From Pseudomonas silvicola (lineage in GTDB: Bacteria > Pseudomonadota > Gammaproteobacteria > Pseudomonadales > Pseudomonadaceae): 64,000 nt of DNA. Numbering within the stretch: position 1 is the stretch's first letter; each line of letters begins with the position of its first letter. The stretch is from NCBI RefSeq assembly GCF_026651855.1, contig NZ_CP093280.1, forward strand, positions 2,024,001-2,088,000, read 5' to 3'. The notes below the pieces were generated by a model. It worked only from the letters and a program-made list of their open reading frames with translations, was not told the DNA's origin and did no database searches. The translations under genes and the position numbers were made by a program. Below are positions 49,176 through 64,000 of this stretch, piece after piece.

Positions 49176-50386
49176 TTTTTGGCGTGATCAAGCCATACCC
49201 GTCGCCGCTGATTACCGGCCGTGGCATCGATGTCGACTTCCCGATGCTGGCCGGCTGCCTGGCCCTGCTGGGCCTGGGCCTGGTGATGATCACCTCGGCC
49301 TCCTCCGAAGTCGCCGCGGTGCAATCGGGCAACCCGCTGTACATGATGATCCGCCACCTGGTGTACCTGGTGCTGGGCCTGGGGGCTTGCGGCGTCACCA
49401 TGATGATTCCCATCGCCACCTGGCAGCGCCTGGGCTGGTTGATGCTGCTGGGCGCCTTCGGCCTGTTGGTGCTGGTGCTGGTGCCCGGCATCGGCCGCGA
49501 GGTGAACGGCTCCATGCGCTGGATCGGCTTCAGCGCGTTCAACGTGCAGCCTTCCGAAGTGGCCAAGGTGTTCGTGGTGATCTTCCTGTCGGGGTACCTG
49601 ATCCGGCAACAGAAGGAAGTGCGCGAAACCTGGATGGGTTTCTTCAAGCCGTTCATCGTGCTGCTGCCGATGGCCGTGCTGTTGCTGATGGAGCCTGACT
49701 TCGGTGCCACCGTGGTGATGATGGGCGCCGCGGCGGCCATGCTGTTCCTGGGTGGAGTAGGGTTGTTCCGTTTCGCCCTGATGGTGGTGCTGGCCGTGGC
49801 CGCGGTGTTCATCCTGGTGCAGGCGCAGCCGTATCGGATGGCGCGTCTGACCACCTTCACCGACCCGTGGGCCGACCAGTTTGGTTCCGGCTACCAGCTG
49901 ACTCAGGCACTGATCGCGTTCGGGCGTGGCGGCTGGCTGGGCGCCGGCCTGGGCAACAGCGTGCAGAAACAGTTCTACCTGCCCGAAGCGCACACCGACT
50001 TCGTGTTCTCGGTGCTGGCCGAAGAGCTGGGCGTGGTCGGTTCGCTGTGCACCGTGGCACTGTTCGTGTTCGTGTGTATTCGCGGCATGTACATCGGTGT
50101 CTGGGCCGAGCGTTCCAAGCAGTTCTTTGCCGCCTACATGGCCTACGGTCTGTCGTTCCTGTGGATCGGCCAGTTCCTGATCAACATCGGCGTGAACGTC
50201 GGCCTGCTGCCGACCAAGGGCCTGACGCTGCCGTTCCTCAGCTACGGGGGCAGCTCGTTGGTGATCTGCTGTGCCTGCCTGGGTCTGTTGTTGCGTATCG
50301 AATGGGAGAGCCGCACGCACCTGGGCAGTGAAGAAACCGAGTTCAACGAGAGCGACTTCGCCGAGGAGCCTGCCCGTGGCCGGTAA
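49172..50386 (+). CDS. ftsW: Septal peptidoglycan polymerase FtsW
   Basis: SEDS glycosyltransferase working with FtsI, 404 residues and about ten membrane helices. The SEDS catalytic region around GREVNGSMRWIGFSAFNVQPSE (near 109-130) and the C-terminal TKGLTLPFLSYGGSSL are intact. It overlaps both murD and murG. Confidence 0.96.
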   Translation: MIFGVIKPYPSPLITGRGIDVDFPMLAGCLALLGLGLVMITSASSEVAAVQSGNPLYMMIRHLVYLVLGLGACGVTMMIPIATWQRLGWLMLLGAFGLLVLVLVPGIGREVNGSMRWIGFSAFNVQPSEVAKVFVVIFLSGYLIRQQKEVRETWMGFFKPFIVLLPMAVLLLMEPDFGATVVMMGAAAAMLFLGGVGLFRFALMVVLAVAAVFILVQAQPYRMARLTTFTDPWADQFGSGYQLTQALIAFGRGGWLGAGLGNSVQKQFYLPEAHTDFVFSVLAEELGVVGSLCTVALFVFVCIRGMYIGVWAERSKQFFAAYMAYGLSFLWIGQFLINIGVNVGLLPTKGLTLPFLSYGGSSLVICCACLGLLLRIEWESRTHLGSEETEFNESDFAEEPARGR

Positions 50387-51438
50387 CGTATTGATCATGG
50401 CCGGCGGCACTGGCGGGCACGTGTTCCCGGCGCTGTCGTGTGCCCGGGAATTCCAGGCCCGCGGCTATACCGTGCATTGGCTGGGCACCCCGCGCGGCAT
50501 CGAGAACGAACTGGTACCGCAGGCGGGCTTGCCGCTGCACCTGATCAATGTCGCCGGCCTGCGTGGCAAGAGCAAGCTGTCGCTGCTCAAGGCCCCGTTC
50601 GTGCTGGTGCGCGCGCTGCTGCAGGCGCGCAAGGTGATGCGCCAGCTCAAACCGGTGTGCGTGGTCGGCTTCGGCGGCTACGTGACAGGCCCTGGTGGCC
50701 TGGCCGCGCGCCTGAGCGGCGTGCCGGTGATCGTCCACGAGCAGAACGCCGTGGCCGGTACCGCCAATCGCTTGCTGGCCCCCCTGGCGGCCCGTATCTG
50801 CGAGGCTTTTCCCAACACCTTCGCAGCGTCCGCCAAGCGCCGCACCACCGGTAACCCGGTGCGCACCGAACTGTTCCTGGAAACCCCGCGCCAGGGCCTG
50901 GCCGGGCGCAAGCCGCGGCTCTTGATCACCGGTGGCAGCCTGGGGTCGGAACCCTTGAACAAGTTGATCCCTGCCGCCCTGGCACTGGTGCCCGAGGCCA
51001 TTCGCCCCGAAGTGTTCCACCAGTCCGGCAAGCAGCACGATGAAGTGACCGCCCAGCGTTATCGCGAGGCCGGTATCGAGGCGCAGGTGGCGCCCTTCAT
51101 CAAGGACATGGCCCAGGCCTATGGCTGGGCCGACATGGTGGTCTGCCGCGCCGGCGCGCTGACCGTCAGCGAGCTGGCCGCCGCCGGCCTGGCGTCGGTG
51201 CTGGTGCCCTTGCCCCATGCCATCGACGACCACCAGACCCGCAATGCCGAATATCTGGCCCGCGAAGGCGCTGCCTTCCTGATGCCACAAGCGACAACCG
51301 GCGCAGCCGAGCTGGCTGAGCGCCTGAACGAGGTTTTGATGCAACCGGAAAAACTCAACACCATGGCGAGTACCGCACGCCGCCTGGCCAAGCCCGATGC
51401 AACCCGTACCGTTGTCGATGTCTGCCTGGAGGTGGCCC

Positions 51439-51446
<8 letters not shown>
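50376..51446 (+). CDS. murG: Lipid II synthase MurG
   Basis: Peripheral membrane glycosyltransferase adding GlcNAc to lipid I, 356 residues. The GTG at 50376 has GAGGAG 7 nt upstream and overlaps the ftsW end by 11 nt. Motifs are [13 protein letters not shown] near residue 8, [18 protein letters not shown], and the UDP-GlcNAc-binding [12 protein letters not shown] and [15 protein letters not shown]. Confidence 0.96.
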
Positions 51447-53849
<2,403 letters not shown>

Positions 53850-53853
53850 ACCC

Positions 53854-54723
53854 ATGAACGGCGCGACGCTTCGTCATCAGCAACCCGTACCCGGCCGCAA
53901 CAAGCCGGTGCCCCGTGGCGCCAGTCGCATGGTGGCGCAGGAGCCCATGGGCGCGCGGGTGCGCAAGGCCAATTTCAGCTTTCTCAAGAAGCTGTTCTGG
54001 CCCGTGCTGCTGGTGGTACTGGGCGTCGGCACTTACGAGGGCTCCATCTACCTGATGCCCTATGCCGATCGGCCGATCACCAAGATCAACGTGCAGGGCG
54101 ACCTGAGCTACATCAGCCAGCAGGCGGTGCAGCAGCGTATCGCCCCGTACGTGGCGTCGACTTTCTTCACCATCGACCTGACCAGCATGCGCACCGAGCT
54201 TGAGCAGATGCCGTGGATCGCCCACGCTGAAGTTCGCCGCGTGTGGCCCGACCAGGTGGTGATCCGGCTGGAAGAGCAACTGCCCGTGGCCCGTTGGGGG
54301 GACTCGGCGTTGCTCAACAACCAGGGCGAGGCGTTCGCGCCCCGCGAGCTGGCCAACTATGAGCACCTGCCGCAGTTGTTCGGGCCGCAGCGTGCCCAGC
54401 AGCAGGTCATGCAGCAATACCAGGTGCTGAGCCAGATGCTGCGTCCGCTGGGCTTCTCCATTGCCCGCCTGGAATTGCGCGAACGTGGCAGCTGGTTCCT
54501 CACCACCGGCGCAGGAAGCGCAGGCCCCGGTATCGAGCTGTTGCTGGGGCGTGACCACCTCGTCGAGAAAATGCGCCGCTTCATTGCCATTTACGACAAA
54601 ACACTGAAAGACCAGATCACGAATATTGCGCGCATCGACCTGCGCTATGCCAACGGCCTTGCCGTGGGCTGGCGGGAACCGAATGCGCAGCCGGCGGCCC
54701 AAGCGGCTGTCGCGAAGAATTAA
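53854..54723 (+). CDS. ftsQ: Cell division protein FtsQ
   Basis: Bitopic divisome hub, 289 residues. A long basic cytoplasmic N terminus (about 45 residues) precedes one membrane helix ([21 protein letters not shown]), a POTRA domain (about 70-140: [20 protein letters not shown]) and a beta domain. It starts 4 nt after ddlB with GAGGG upstream. Confidence 0.95.
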   Translation: MNGATLRHQQPVPGRNKPVPRGASRMVAQEPMGARVRKANFSFLKKLFWPVLLVVLGVGTYEGSIYLMPYADRPITKINVQGDLSYISQQAVQQRIAPYVASTFFTIDLTSMRTELEQMPWIAHAEVRRVWPDQVVIRLEEQLPVARWGDSALLNNQGEAFAPRELANYEHLPQLFGPQRAQQQVMQQYQVLSQMLRPLGFSIARLELRERGSWFLTTGAGSAGPGIELLLGRDHLVEKMRRFIAIYDKTLKDQITNIARIDLRYANGLAVGWREPNAQPAAQAAVAKN

Positions 54724-54737
54724 GAAGAGGCAGGACC

Positions 54738-55997
54738 ATGGCAAACGTGCAAAGCGGGAAAATGATCGTCGGTCTGGACATCGGTACCTCCAAGGTGGTG
54801 GCGCTGGTGTGCGAAGTCGCGGATGACGGTTCGCTGGATATCGTCGGGATCGGTACCCACCCTTCGCGTGGCCTGAAGAAGGGCGTGGTGGTGAACATCG
54901 AGTCGACCGTGCAGTCGATCCAGCGCGCGGTGGAAGAGGCGCAGCTGATGGCTGGGTGCCGTATCCACTCGGCGTTCGTCGGCATTGCCGGCAACCACAT
55001 CCGCAGCCTCAACTCCCATGGCATCGTCGCCATCCGCGACCGCGAGGTCAGCAGCGCTGACCTGGAGCGCGTGCTGGACGCCGCGCAGGCCGTGGCCATT
55101 CCGGCTGACCAGCGGGTCTTGCACACCCTGCCTCAGGACTACTCCATCGACAACCAGGAGGGCGTGCGCGAGCCGCTGGGCATGTCGGGCGTGCGCCTGG
55201 AAGCCAAGGTCCATGTGGTCACCTGTGCGGTCAATGCTGCGCAGAACATCGAAAAATGCGTGCGCCGCTGCGGCCTGGAGATCGACGACATCATCCTCGA
55301 GCAACTGGCCTCGGCCTACTCGGTGCTGACTGACGACGAGAAAGAGCTGGGCGTGTGCCTGGTGGACATCGGTGGCGGTACCACCGACATCGCCATCTTC
55401 ACCGAAGGCGCCATCCGCCACACCGCGGTGATCCCGATCGCTGGCGACCAGGTCACCAACGACATCGCCATGGCGCTGCGTACGCCGACCCAGTACGCCG
55501 AAGAGATCAAGATCCGCTACGCCTGCGCCCTGGCCAAGCTGGCCGGTGCCGGCGAGACCATCAAGGTGCCGAGCGTGGGTGACCGCCCACCGCGCGAGCT
55601 GTCGCGCCAGGCCCTGGCCGAAGTGGTCGAGCCGCGCTACGACGAGCTGTTCACCCTGATCCAGGCCGAACTGCGCCGCAGCGGCTACGAGGACCTGATC
55701 CCCGGTGGCATCGTGCTGACCGGCGGTACCTCGAAGATGGAAGGCGCGGTGGAACTGGCCGAAGAGATTTTCCACATGCCGGTACGCCTGGGCGTGCCGC
55801 ATTCGGTACGCGGGCTGGCCGACGTGGTTCGCAACCCTATTTATTCCACCGGCGTGGGCTTGCTGATGTACGGGCTGCAAAAGCAGAACGATGGCACCAC
55901 CCTGACCGGCCTCGGAAACAACAGCAGCAGCTATGGCGATGAACCCAAGGCACCTGTGCTGGAACGCTTCAAACGTTGGGTTCAAGGCAACTTCTAG
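54738..55997 (+). CDS. ftsA: Cell division ATPase FtsA
   Basis: Actin-like membrane tether for FtsZ, 419 residues. The phosphate-1 motif is VGLDIGTSKVVALV near residues 11-24, and phosphate-2 is VDIGGGTTDIAIF near 205. The C-terminal amphipathic membrane-targeting helix is visible as ERFKRWVQGNF. It lies 14 nt after ftsQ. Confidence 0.97.
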   Translation: MANVQSGKMIVGLDIGTSKVVALVCEVADDGSLDIVGIGTHPSRGLKKGVVVNIESTVQSIQRAVEEAQLMAGCRIHSAFVGIAGNHIRSLNSHGIVAIRDREVSSADLERVLDAAQAVAIPADQRVLHTLPQDYSIDNQEGVREPLGMSGVRLEAKVHVVTCAVNAAQNIEKCVRRCGLEIDDIILEQLASAYSVLTDDEKELGVCLVDIGGGTTDIAIFTEGAIRHTAVIPIAGDQVTNDIAMALRTPTQYAEEIKIRYACALAKLAGAGETIKVPSVGDRPPRELSRQALAEVVEPRYDELFTLIQAELRRSGYEDLIPGGIVLTGGTSKMEGAVELAEEIFHMPVRLGVPHSVRGLADVVRNPIYSTGVGLLMYGLQKQNDGTTLTGLGNNSSSYGDEPKAPVLERFKRWVQGNF

Positions 55998-56057
55998 GTT
56001 TCAGGTTTCAAAGGCAGTAGTAGGCGCTAAAACTAGAGAAATGAAAGGAGAGGGCAC

Positions 56058-57248
56058 ATGTTCGAACTTGTAGACAACATCCCGCAAAGCCCGGTAATCA
56101 AAGTTATCGGTGTCGGTGGCGGCGGCGGCAACGCTGTCAATCACATGGTCAAGAGCAACATCGAAGGCGTCGAGTTCATCTGCGCCAACACCGATGCTCA
56201 AGCCCTGAAGAACATTGGTGCGCGCACCATTCTGCAACTGGGCACCGGCGTGACCAAGGGCCTGGGCGCTGGCGCCAACCCCGAAGTGGGCCGCCAGGCC
56301 GCCCTGGAAGACCGCGAGCGTATCGCCGAAGTACTGGTCGGTACCAACATGGTCTTCATCACCACCGGCATGGGTGGCGGTACCGGTACCGGTGCGGCGC
56401 CGATCATTGCCGAAGTGGCCAAGGAAATGGGCATCCTGACCGTCGCGGTCGTGACCCGTCCGTTCCCGTTCGAAGGTCGCAAGCGCATGCAGATCGCCGA
56501 TGAAGGCATCCGCGCGCTGTCGGAAAGCGTCGACTCGTTGATCACCATTCCCAACGAGAAGCTGCTGACCATCCTGGGCAAGGACGCCAGCCTGCTGTCG
56601 GCGTTCGCCAAGGCAGACGATGTACTGGCCGGTGCCGTTCGCGGTATCTCCGACATCATCAAGCGCCCGGGCATGATCAACGTCGACTTCGCCGACGTTC
56701 GCACCGTCATGAGCGAGATGGGCATGGCGATGATGGGCACCGGCTGCGCCAGTGGTCCGAACCGTGCGCGTGAAGCGACCGAAGCGGCCATTCGCAACCC
56801 GTTGCTTGAAGACGTCAACCTGCAGGGCGCCCGTGGCATCCTGGTGAACATCACCGCCGGCCCTGACCTGTCCTTGGGTGAGTACTCCGACGTGGGTAGC
56901 ATCATCGAGGCGTTCGCGTCGGACCACGCCATGGTCAAGGTCGGTACGGTCATCGATCCGGACATGCGCGACGAGCTGCACGTGACCGTCGTGGCCACCG
57001 GCCTGGGCGCGAAGATCGAGAAACCTGTGAAGATCATCGATAACACGCTGCAGACAGCTGCCCAGCAGGCGCCGGCCCAGGCCCCCGCCCGTCAGGAACA
57101 GCCGTCGGTGAACTACCGCGACCTGGACCGTCCGACCGTCATGCGCAACCAGGCTCACGCCGGCGCCGCACAGGCGGCCAAGCTCAACCCGCAAGACGAT
57201 CTGGACTACCTGGACATCCCGGCATTCCTGCGTCGTCAGGCTGATTGA
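56058..57248 (+). CDS. ftsZ: Cell division GTPase FtsZ
   Basis: Tubulin homologue that forms the Z ring, 396 residues. The GTP signature GGGTGTGAAP lies near residues 107-116, with GVGGGGGNAVNHM near 18 and the catalytic loop NVDFADVRTVM near 208. A Gln/Ala-rich linker leads to the C-terminal peptide DYLDIPAFLRRQAD that binds FtsA and ZipA. AAAGGAG precedes the ATG. The 60-bp gap to ftsA may hold a further promoter. Confidence 0.98.
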   Translation: MFELVDNIPQSPVIKVIGVGGGGGNAVNHMVKSNIEGVEFICANTDAQALKNIGARTILQLGTGVTKGLGAGANPEVGRQAALEDRERIAEVLVGTNMVFITTGMGGGTGTGAAPIIAEVAKEMGILTVAVVTRPFPFEGRKRMQIADEGIRALSESVDSLITIPNEKLLTILGKDASLLSAFAKADDVLAGAVRGISDIIKRPGMINVDFADVRTVMSEMGMAMMGTGCASGPNRAREATEAAIRNPLLEDVNLQGARGILVNITAGPDLSLGEYSDVGSIIEAFASDHAMVKVGTVIDPDMRDELHVTVVATGLGAKIEKPVKIIDNTLQTAAQQAPAQAPARQEQPSVNYRDLDRPTVMRNQAHAGAAQAAKLNPQDDLDYLDIPAFLRRQAD

Positions 57249-57279
57249 TGGAATTTATCAGGGCTATGAAGGTGATTGG

Positions 57280-57308
57280 TGTTCAGCAAAGGCCGGGTCT
57301 GCTATTAT
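57280..57308 (+). promoter_or_regulatory. Candidate lpxC promoter
   Basis: TGTTCA (57280-57285), a 17-bp spacer and TATTAT (57303-57308) in the 112-bp ftsZ-lpxC gap. The -10 is good and the -35 moderate. An AAAGGC/GCCTTT pair flanks the -10. Confidence 0.4.
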
Positions 57309-57324
57309 CGCCAGCCTTTGTTGA

Positions 57325-58272
<948 letters not shown>

Positions 58273-58304
58273 GATCGAACACTCTCTTCTCTAGATGTCA
58301 TTGA

Positions 58305-58328
58305 GGCCACCTTCGGGTGGCCTTTTTT
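58305..58328 (+). terminator. Terminator after lpxC
   Basis: A 7-bp stem GGCCACC / GGTGGCC with a TTCG loop, followed by six T. It ends the dcw-lpxC block. Confidence 0.93.
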
Positions 58329-58370
58329 ATGTGCATGGGTGGCGACTTCTTCCGAGCTTCGCCACTGAAC

Positions 58371-58829
58371 TCAGCTTTTGGATCTGCCCGCGTGCGCCGC
58401 CAGGCGCTCCAGCGCCGCGCGCAGGTTCGGGTCGGTGATGCCTTCGGCCGTGGACTGCAAGGTCTCCGCCGCGCTGCTGGGCAGATCGACGTTGCGCTCC
58501 GCCGTGCGGTTCTGCACGGTGGGGGGCTGCACCTTGAACAGGATCCGCGTCAGGTTGTCGAATTCTGGCAGGGCCTGCAGGTCACGCTGCAGGCGCTTCT
58601 GCTGGTAGCGCAAACGTGTAGCCCAATGGCCATCAGTGACAATCAGTAGCAGGCAACCCTCGCGCCACGACGCCACGTAGCAATGTTCGCGGGCAGCTGG
58701 TTGCAGCTGGCTTTCCAGCAGGCGTTGCAGGTGCGAAAGCCGCTGGGCGTGGCTGAATAGCGCCTTGAGCGGCCGGGCCTCGCGCAGCAGGACGGCGGGC
58801 GCCCGGGCCGGGAGGGGGCGGTAGGCCAT
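58371..58829 (-). CDS. dciA: DciA-type DUF721 protein (replicative helicase operator)
   Basis: A 152-residue DUF721 protein from the ATG at 58829 (MAYRPLPARA); the 22 residues upstream in frame are not credible. The DUF721 region is visible as LLESQLQPAAREHCYVASWREGCLLLIVTDGHWATRLRYQQ. From memory, the P. aeruginosa protein between lpxC and secA is DciA, which loads or operates the DnaB helicase in bacteria lacking DnaC. It is antisense to the flanking genes. Confidence 0.82.
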   Translation of the reverse strand: MAYRPLPARAPAVLLREARPLKALFSHAQRLSHLQRLLESQLQPAAREHCYVASWREGCLLLIVTDGHWATRLRYQQKRLQRDLQALPEFDNLTRILFKVQPPTVQNRTAERNVDLPSSAAETLQSTAEGITDPNLRAALERLAAHAGRSKS

Positions 58830-59116
58830 AGTGGGAAACCTGAAGTTACAGAGCGCCCATGGTAGCAGAAACGCCTGATTTCCAGCCGGGCCCACCCGTT
58901 TGGTTACATAACTTCTTCACCTGATGGGTTGAAGTTGCGAAAAAAGCCCTTATTGTGAAAAGGCCCCGTCAAAGCGCCGTGCCAGCATCGTGGATACAAC
59001 GCCACTTTCCTCCTCATCGTTTCCGGGTAGAATGCTCGTTCGCATGCGGCCATGAGGGCTGCACGGGCGACTCACGGGGCCGCCCTCCATCCCTATGTGT
59101 GGAAGAACCTGCCGAT

Positions 59117-61855
<2,739 letters not shown>

Positions 61856-61882
61856 CGATCGGGCGTTGACCTGAAACAACCG

Positions 61883-61917
61883 CGCCGCGACCGGCTTCCA
61901 GCCGTCGCGGCGTTTTT
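61883..61917 (+). terminator. Terminator after secA
   Basis: A 13-bp stem CGCCGCGAC-C-GGCT (61883-61896) / AGCCGTCGCGGCG (61900-61912) with a TCC loop and one bulge, then five T. Confidence 0.88.
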
Positions 61918-61972
61918 CCATCGTTAACGCCGTGTGTTGGAATACGGCGTCTGTCTTTCCAGGAGTGTTCTC

Positions 61973-63190
61973 ATGGCTGTTGGTCTGGGCCCTTTGCCGA
62001 CGCTGCACCCGGTTGCAGGTTTCGAACTTGGCATTGCTTCGGCAGGCATCAAGCGCCCCGGGCGCAAGGATGTCGTTGTCATGCGCTGCGCCGAAGGCTC
62101 CAGCGTGGCTGGCGTGTTCACCCTCAACGCGTTCTGCGCCGCCCCGGTGATCATTGCCAAGCAGCGCGTGCAGGGGACCGTGCGTTACCTGCTGACCAAC
62201 ACGGGCAACGCCAACGCCGGCACCGGTGAACCCGGCCTGGCCGCCGCCGAGCGTACATGCGCCAGCCTGGCCAAGCTGGCCGGCGTTGATGCCAGCGCCG
62301 TGCTGCCGTTTTCCACCGGTGTGATCGGCGAGCCGCTGCCGGTCGAGAAGATCGAAAGCGCCTTGCAGGCTGCCCTGGACGATCTGTCGGTCGACAACTG
62401 GGCCGCTGCCGCCACCGGCATCATGACCACCGACACCTTGCCCAAGGGCGCCAGCCGCCAGTTCGTGGTCGATGGCGTGACCGTCACGGTCACCGGCATC
62501 AGCAAAGGCGCCGGCATGATCCGCCCGAACATGGCCACCATGCTCGGCTACATCGCCACCGACGCCAAGGTCGCCCCGGCGGTGCTCAAGGACCTGATCC
62601 TGGACGGCGCCAACAAGTCGTTCAACCGCATCACCATCGACGGTGACACCTCCACCAACGACTGCTGCATGCTGATCGCCACCGGCCAGGCCAAGCTGCC
62701 GGAAGTGACCGAAGCCAGCGGCCCACTGTTCGACGCGCTGAAGAAGGCGGTGTTCGAAGTATGCATGGAAGTGGCCCAGGCCATCGTCCGTGATGGCGAA
62801 GGCGCCACCAAGTTCGTCACCGTGCAGGTCAACGGTGGCGGTAACCACCAGGAATGCCTGGACGTCGGTTATGCCGTGGCGCACTCGCCACTGATCAAGA
62901 CCGCGCTGTTCGCTTCCGACCCCAACTGGGGGCGTATCCTGGCGGCCGTGGGCCGGGCGGGTGTACCGGACCTGGATGTCAGCAAGATCGACGTCTACCT
63001 GGGCGAAGTATGCATCGCCAGCCGTGGCGGCCGCTCGGCCACCTACACCGAGGAGCAGGGCTCGGCGGTGATGGCGCGCGAGGAAATCACCATCCGTATC
63101 GAACTGGGGCGTGGGGACTGCAGCGAGACCATCTGGACCACTGACCTGTCTCACGAGTACGTGAAGATCAACGCCGAATACCGTACGTAA
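61973..63190 (+). CDS. argJ: Glutamate N-acetyltransferase / ornithine acetyltransferase ArgJ
   Basis: Recycles the acetyl group from N-acetylornithine to glutamate in arginine synthesis. It has 405 residues from the ATG at 61973, with AGGAG 7 nt upstream. It is an autoprocessing enzyme: the cleavage site lies in [14 protein letters not shown], where the Thr of AT-MLG becomes the nucleophile of the beta chain. Other conserved runs are [13 protein letters not shown] and [12 protein letters not shown]. Confidence 0.96.
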   Translation: MAVGLGPLPTLHPVAGFELGIASAGIKRPGRKDVVVMRCAEGSSVAGVFTLNAFCAAPVIIAKQRVQGTVRYLLTNTGNANAGTGEPGLAAAERTCASLAKLAGVDASAVLPFSTGVIGEPLPVEKIESALQAALDDLSVDNWAAAATGIMTTDTLPKGASRQFVVDGVTVTVTGISKGAGMIRPNMATMLGYIATDAKVAPAVLKDLILDGANKSFNRITIDGDTSTNDCCMLIATGQAKLPEVTEASGPLFDALKKAVFEVCMEVAQAIVRDGEGATKFVTVQVNGGGNHQECLDVGYAVAHSPLIKTALFASDPNWGRILAAVGRAGVPDLDVSKIDVYLGEVCIASRGGRSATYTEEQGSAVMAREEITIRIELGRGDCSETIWTTDLSHEYVKINAEYRT

Positions 63191-63207
63191 GGCTTGAGAT
63201 CCGCGGC

Positions 63208-63287
63208 GCGGCCTTCCCGAGCTTCGCCCGGTCCCACAGGGGCAGCCCATACCCCCTGTGGGACCGGGCGAAGCTCGGGAAGGCCGC
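63208..63287. repeat. Perfect 35-bp inverted repeat (REP-type)
   Basis: Arms 63208-63242 and 63253-63287 are exact reverse complements with a 10-nt loop. The arms contain CCCGAGCTTCGCCCGGTCCC and CCCACAGGGG. The same elements occur singly near 26601, 58351 and 22730. It lies between argJ and mutT and is typical of a REP doublet; it could also stabilise or end the argJ transcript. Confidence 0.9.
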
Positions 63288-63308
63288 ACTGCGATACTGG
63301 AGGGAATC

Positions 63309-64000
63309 GTGAAACGCATTCATGTAGCCGCCGCGGTCATCCGTGGTGCTGACAACCGTATTCTCATCGCCCGCCGCGCCGATACCCAGCACCAGGGCGG
63401 CCTCTGGGAGTTTCCCGGTGGCAAGGTGGAAGAGGGCGAGGGCGTGCGCGCGGCGCTGGCCCGGGAGCTGGCTGAAGAGCTGGGTATCCAGGTCACCACC
63501 GCACGCCCGTTGATCAAGGTGCAGCATGACTACCCCGACAAGCAGGTGTTGCTGGACGTCTGGGAAGTCACTGCTTTCACCGGCCAGCCCCACGGTGCCG
63601 AGGGCCAGCCACTGGCCTGGGTGACTGCCCGGGAGCTGCCCAACTACGAATTTCCGGAAGCCAACCGGCCGATCGTGAAGGCGGCGGGTTTGGCCAGTGA
63701 GTACCTGATTACCCCCGACGGCCTGGAAACCCCGCAGCTGCTGCGCGGTATCCAGAAGGCCATTGCCGAGGGCACCCGGTTGGTGCAATTGCGCGCACCC
63801 AATGGCTACGATCCCAAGTACCGCGACCTGGCCGTGGACGCCGTGGGGCTGTGTGCCGGCAAGGCGCAACTGATGCTCAAGGGACCCCTGGAGTGGCTGG
63901 GCGACTTCCCCTCGGCCGGCTGGCACCTGACGGCTGAGCAACTGCGCAAGTACGCCAGCAAGGGGCGGCCGTTTCCACGTGAGCGGTTGCTGGCCGCCTC
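63309..64000 (+). CDS. mutT: Nudix hydrolase-ThiE-like fusion (MutT type), 5' part
   Basis: This gene runs off the right edge; 230 codons are visible from the GTG at 63309 (VKRIHVAAAV). Residues 1 to about 130 are a MutT Nudix domain with the full box GGKVEEGEG...RELAEELGI (from about residue 37), which cleans 8-oxo-dGTP in E. coli. From about residue 136 (YLITPDGLETPQLLRGIQKA) the sequence resembles thiamine phosphate synthase (ThiE). This fusion is common in Pseudomonas next to argJ; whether the second domain is active cannot be judged here. Confidence 0.9.
   Translation, partial: MKRIHVAAAVIRGADNRILIARRADTQHQGGLWEFPGGKVEEGEGVRAALARELAEELGIQVTTARPLIKVQHDYPDKQVLLDVWEVTAFTGQPHGAEGQPLAWVTARELPNYEFPEANRPIVKAAGLASEYLITPDGLETPQLLRGIQKAIAEGTRLVQLRAPNGYDPKYRDLAVDAVGLCAGKAQLMLKGPLEWLGDFPSAGWHLTAEQLRKYASKGRPFPRERLLAA

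Noticed and set aside
58955-59116. Longer SecA N terminus or a SecM-like leader peptide
   Set aside because: The 54 extra codons contain a likely promoter -10, show no SecA similarity and no SecM arrest motif.

Overview
The window is chromosomal core DNA of a Pseudomonas, most likely of the P. putida group. It is GC-rich, its protein sequences read as Pseudomonas throughout, and its gene order is the one I know from Pseudomonas chromosomes. That order runs from lptA/lptC-kds-mla-murA-his-algW, through cys-trpS-zapE, rplM-rpsI-petABC-sspAB and the lpoA cluster, to rnpB, the full dcw division/murein cluster, lpxC-dciA-secA and argJ-mutT. I see no prophage, insertion sequence, tRNA, rRNA or CRISPR array. 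These identifications come from reading motifs and from memory; no search was run.

Layout. 1-2141 (minus): lptA start, lptC, kdsC, kdsD (LPS transport and Kdo synthesis). 2373-5401 (plus): mlaFEDCB, the phospholipid transporter of outer-membrane asymmetry. 5522-10318 (plus): ibaG, murA, hisG, hisD, hisC. 10385-11548 (minus): algW. 11672-12430: a Nif3-like protein. 12614-17084: the sulfate-activation genes cysD and cysNC, which are rearranged. 17225-21832: a very large protein resembling Pseudomonas dermonecrotic-toxin-domain proteins. 21842-23254 (minus): two small membrane proteins and zapG. 23393-26582: an alpha/beta hydrolase, trpS and zapE. 26670-30010: a GlxA-type regulator, an acyl-CoA dehydrogenase and an aldo/keto reductase. 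30260-35175: rplM-rpsI, petABC (cytochrome bc1), sspA-sspB. 35247-38691 (minus): lpoA-yraN-gmhA-dolP, divergent from rsmI. 39821-40179: RNase P RNA. 40492-58272: mraZ-rsmH-ftsL-ftsI-murE-murF-mraY-murD-ftsW-murG-murC-ddlB-ftsQ-ftsA-ftsZ-lpxC, mostly with overlapping starts and stops. 58371-63190: dciA (minus), secA, argJ. From 63309 a Nudix-ThiE fusion gene runs off the window.

The most unusual feature is at 12866-16625. The expected cysD-cysNC pair carries 1,637 extra bases made of second copies of two blocks (868 and 800 bp). These copies show no differences by eye and are joined at 15- and 16-bp microhomologies. All joins stay in frame. The result is an intact cysD, a 981-residue CysN-CysN-CysD chimera, and a 192-residue APS kinase whose P-loop comes from CysN. 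Removing the 1,637 bases restores a normal 633-residue CysNC. This is either a real and very recent rearrangement or an assembly walk error; reads across the junctions would decide.

Other points worth checking are the 1,535-residue toxin-like protein, a strong dcw promoter followed by three MraZ-type repeats with a 10-bp period, a perfect 35-bp inverted repeat beside mutT, and a TrpS with an extra C-terminal domain.
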